This document shows positions 61,651 to 64,000 of a stretch of 64,000 bases of DNA, piece by piece. A model generated the notes under the pieces. It worked only from the letters and a program-made list of their open reading frames with translations, had not been told where the DNA came from and did not search any database. Origin of the DNA: Dyadobacter sp. CY326 (GTDB lineage Bacteria; Bacteroidota; Bacteroidia; Cytophagales; Spirosomataceae); assembly GCF_021390515.1 (NCBI RefSeq), contig NZ_JAJUXI010000013.1, forward strand, positions 1 to 64,000, written 5' to 3'. Made by a program: the position numbers and the translations under genes. Numbering within the stretch: position 1 is the first letter of the stretch; every line of letters begins with the position of its first letter.

Positions 61651-62202
61651 TCAGCTTTCTATTTCTTTGGGGATTTCCATTTGCCGAGCATACATTTTGG
61701 AACAAAGGCTGTAAACTGAGGCTAACATCCGGTTTGTATCCTTAATGTAATCCACCCGATAATCCTCATCGAGCTTATTGAATGCATTCAGAATCACTTG
61801 TGCTTTTTTGGCAATGTATAAAGCGCAAGTGTCGGCACGGGACGAATAGGTTTTTAATATATCCACATAACCTTCCAAAAATGTGTTCATCAGGAACAAA
61901 TTCAATTCAATGCTGCCGATTTTATCTTTGGTCACCTTCACATGATAGGATATGTCGCCGCTCAGGTTCCGCATGTCCATCAGGATCCAGCCCGGCGTGT
62001 TCTGGTTAAATTTTGAAGTTCTTGTGATCCTTCCGGCAATTTCTTCACGGCGTTCGGGAATGGTTGCGCTGTCCTCTATAAGCTCAAAATGAAGCCTGTC
62101 CGTAAGTGTTTTATCTTTTGTGATCAGCCTGAGCAGCAATTTATCCTTTTCTTTGGCCGGCATCTGGACAATTGCTTTTTTAAGTTGATCGGGTAATGCC
62201 AT
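61651..62202 (-). CDS. Conserved helical protein of unknown function
   Basis: 183 aa, soluble, mostly alpha-helical. Begins ALPDQLKKAIVQMPAKEKDKLLLRLITKDKTLTDRLHF, then GWILMDMRNLSGDISYHVKVTKD (about 70-92) and TYSSRADTCALYIAKKAQVILNAFNKLDEDYRVDYI (about 115-150). I recognise no domain. It probably shares a transcript with the nicotinamidase-like gene. Its role is unknown. Confidence 0.75.
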   Translation of the reverse strand: MALPDQLKKAIVQMPAKEKDKLLLRLITKDKTLTDRLHFELIEDSATIPERREEIAGRITRTSKFNQNTPGWILMDMRNLSGDISYHVKVTKDKIGSIELNLFLMNTFLEGYVDILKTYSSRADTCALYIAKKAQVILNAFNKLDEDYRVDYIKDTNRMLASVYSLCSKMYARQMEIPKEIES

Positions 62203-62299
62203 TGTGTGCTTTTGTGAACTAAATTATAGATTCTCGAAATTCGGGGCGTAACTTTATATGGTGCAGAATGCCCGTCCAGTTTTGACAAAAATATCAGAT

Positions 62300-63595
62300 A
62301 TGCCTAAATATCTCTCAATCAGTTTGAGTATTGCCATTTTTTTAATCTTCGCGTACACCCTTTTTACCAACACACTCAACCTGCCTTCGTTTGACGATTA
62401 TGACACAACATTAGGCTTTATCAAACGCATATTTTTCGACGATTATACGCTGCTGGGCAAACTCGAAATCCTTTTCAGCCGCCACAACGAGCACCGCATT
62501 ATATTTTCAAAATCTGCCGCAGCAGCTTATTACAGCATTTTTCACCAGGTGGATTTCGCTAATCTCGTGTTTTTCCAAAACCTGTTTCTGATTGGTTTTT
62601 TTGTTTTAATGCTTTTTGTCATGAAACAAAACAGCATGCTTTACGGGGAAAACCTGCTCATTGCCGCCGTGTTTCTGTTTAGTCTGGCATTTTGGCAGGT
62701 CACATTTTTTTATTGGGGAGGAATTCAGCATTACACCGTTTTTTTCTTCTGTTTTCTCAGCCTTTTTCTACTTAATAAATCGCAGCAAATTAAAAGCTGG
62801 ATTTTTTTCTTTTCAATTCTTTCGGTTGCTGCTGCGGTTTTTTCTTTTGGAAACGGATTTCTGGCACTTTTGCTGGGTGCATTCATGCTTTTTGTGCAAA
62901 AGAAAAGGGCCTTGCTGGTTGTTTGGAGCCTTCTTTCGGCCGTTTTGTTATGGATCACATTTATTCCGAGACCCGAAGTGGCGGGCGGCGGACATACGCC
63001 TTTCAACTTCGACTGGGCGGCGCGTTTGCTGTTCACATTCATGGGAAGTTTCTTGTATATAAACCCTTCTACAAATCAGTATATCAACATTTACATTTGC
63101 ATGGCTGTGGGCGCGGCTGTGTTAATTACGTGGATTTGGCTCTTTTTTAAAGGTTATGCTTATCAAAATCCGCTTCTGTATTGCTTGCTTTCATTGCCCA
63201 TACTCACAGGCGTGATCATTTCCATTTCCAGATTTGAAACAAGGGCGGGAGGCGGCATCGCGCCGCGCTATATGTTTTTCACAGCGACCATTCCCGTTAT
63301 TCTTTTATTGATATTTCTTGATCTGAAAGTGCTAAAACAGCGTCATTTGCGTGTATTGGCCGTTTTTGGCTTGTTATTGTGGGGTACGGTTTTTTACAAT
63401 AACCGAAAAGCCCTCATCGTAATGAACCAGGATTTGGAAACGCGCGTGGCAAAATGGGAGAAAGATCCCAACACGCGTCTGATTTATTACCACGAGGCAA
63501 AAGGTTACTCGGACGTAATGCAGTGGGCTGTTGATAAAAAAGTGGTCAAGCTTGGCATTTTGAAAGAGTCCAAACTCAATGATGACTTTTTGTAA
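62300..63595 (+). CDS. Polytopic membrane protein of unknown function
   Basis: 431 aa from the ATG at 62300; an ATG at 62258 (14 codons earlier) is also open. About 10 hydrophobic segments. A first extracytoplasmic loop has FDDYDTTLGFIKRIFFDDYTLL then HNEHRIIF, the type of loop found in GT-C and O-antigen-related membrane enzymes, and a soluble tail has NNRKALIVMNQDLETRVAKWEKD. No signature confirms a transferase. Followed after 74 nt by a family 2 glycosyltransferase, supporting a glycan role. Confidence 0.75.
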   Translation: MPKYLSISLSIAIFLIFAYTLFTNTLNLPSFDDYDTTLGFIKRIFFDDYTLLGKLEILFSRHNEHRIIFSKSAAAAYYSIFHQVDFANLVFFQNLFLIGFFVLMLFVMKQNSMLYGENLLIAAVFLFSLAFWQVTFFYWGGIQHYTVFFFCFLSLFLLNKSQQIKSWIFFFSILSVAAAVFSFGNGFLALLLGAFMLFVQKKRALLVVWSLLSAVLLWITFIPRPEVAGGGHTPFNFDWAARLLFTFMGSFLYINPSTNQYINIYICMAVGAAVLITWIWLFFKGYAYQNPLLYCLLSLPILTGVIISISRFETRAGGGIAPRYMFFTATIPVILLLIFLDLKVLKQRHLRVLAVFGLLLWGTVFYNNRKALIVMNQDLETRVAKWEKDPNTRLIYYHEAKGYSDVMQWAVDKKVVKLGILKESKLNDDFL

Positions 63596-63669
63596 AAGTG
63601 ACAATGCAGTTTGGCGATAGTGTGTATTGACTGCTAAATTGCAGGCGTTTTTAATTTATAAACATCTTT

Positions 63670-64000
63670 ATGATTTCAGTGGCGTTGTGTACTTACAACG
63701 GGGCAAAATATTTACCTGAGCAGTTGAAGAGCATTGCTGATCAGACACTCCCGATTGATGAGTTGGTTGTATGCGACGACAGGTCGAAGGATAACACCAT
63801 TGAAATTATCAAATCTTTTGCGGCACAAAATAGTTTTCAGGTTCACATTCATATCAACGAGGTGAATCTTGGCTCAACAAAGAATTTTGAAAAATGCCTT
63901 TCCCTTTGCACAGGTGATATCATTCTCTTGTGCGATCAGGACGACAAATGGCGAGAAGACCGGGTTCAGAAACAAGTGGATTATCTGCAATCACACCCGA
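63670..64000 (+). CDS. Family 2 glycosyltransferase (truncated by the window)
   Basis: The first 110 codons only; the gene runs past the window edge. It starts MISVALCTYNGAKYLPEQL, followed by LVVCDDRSKDNTIEII (about 34-49) and the metal site ILLCDQDDKWREDRVQKQVDYL (about 86-107), classic for GT-A family 2 enzymes that add sugars in O-antigen or rhamnan synthesis. Donor unknown. Confidence 0.92.
   Translation, partial: MISVALCTYNGAKYLPEQLKSIADQTLPIDELVVCDDRSKDNTIEIIKSFAAQNSFQVHIHINEVNLGSTKNFEKCLSLCTGDIILLCDQDDKWREDRVQKQVDYLQSHP

Overview
The window looks like chromosomal DNA of a Bacteroidota member, most likely Cytophagales and close to Dyadobacter/Spirosomataceae. Evidence: the gene families (GH3-like protein, DUF2480, DUF4296, LmbE-fused NagB, MreBCD, paired FtsX/MacB permeases), the lack of Shine-Dalgarno sequences before most starts, and the repeated TAnnTTTG promoter element in front of many genes. 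The genus is an inference from protein style only.

Layout. 1-3.4 kb is accessory DNA: a GC-rich 14-bp tandem array, a gene-free stretch with a hairpin, and two decayed IS3-family elements from different subgroups. From 3.4 kb onward the window is mostly housekeeping. 3.4-9.1 kb (minus): dxs, two rhomboid proteases, mutL. 9.3-19.9 kb: a 54-aa membrane ORF, a NagB/PIG-L fusion, glyA, a TPR membrane protein, ribH, aspartate kinase, serS and two overlapping GT-C-like membrane proteins. 20-28 kb: acyl-CoA dehydrogenase, an AraC-type regulator behind a repeated operator-like site, a small lipoprotein, the sigma/anti-sigma/gmk/nadD cluster and mreB-mreC-mreD. 28.2-31.3 kb: GH3-like gene, dxr and a small membrane protein.

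31.3-38.3 kb is rich in glycan-related genes: glycosyltransferases, a phytanoyl-CoA-dioxygenase-like protein, a beta-propeller glycosidase-like protein, a methyltransferase, an M20 amidohydrolase and a polyprenol-phosphate-mannose-synthase-like enzyme. 38.3-45.5 kb: a MoxR/Bat-type group (DUF58, membrane protein, VWA) coupled to rnhB, then DUF2480, tsaB, an S41 protease, rnpA and rpmH (52 codons). 45.5-48.4 kb is the most accessory-looking part of the core: an orphan small protein overlapping a barrel-like exported protein, then a Panacea-domain gene followed 7 nt later by a two-helix membrane protein, which resembles a PanA/PanT toxin-antitoxin pair. 48.7-64 kb: twin FtsX/MacB permeases, initiator tRNA, era, der, a small secreted protein, an FAH-family hydrolase, uvrA, a nicotinamidase-like hydrolase, a helical hypothetical protein, a polytopic membrane protein and a family 2 glycosyltransferase cut by the window edge.

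Functional links: dxs and dxr are the first two MEP-pathway enzymes; era, der, rnpA, rpmH, initiator tRNA, tsaB and serS serve translation; mutL, uvrA and rnhB serve genome maintenance; mreBCD serves cell shape. The best candidate for an undescribed system is the Panacea/two-TM pair at 46.9-47.8 kb, followed by the glycan-tailoring operon at 31.3-35.8 kb.
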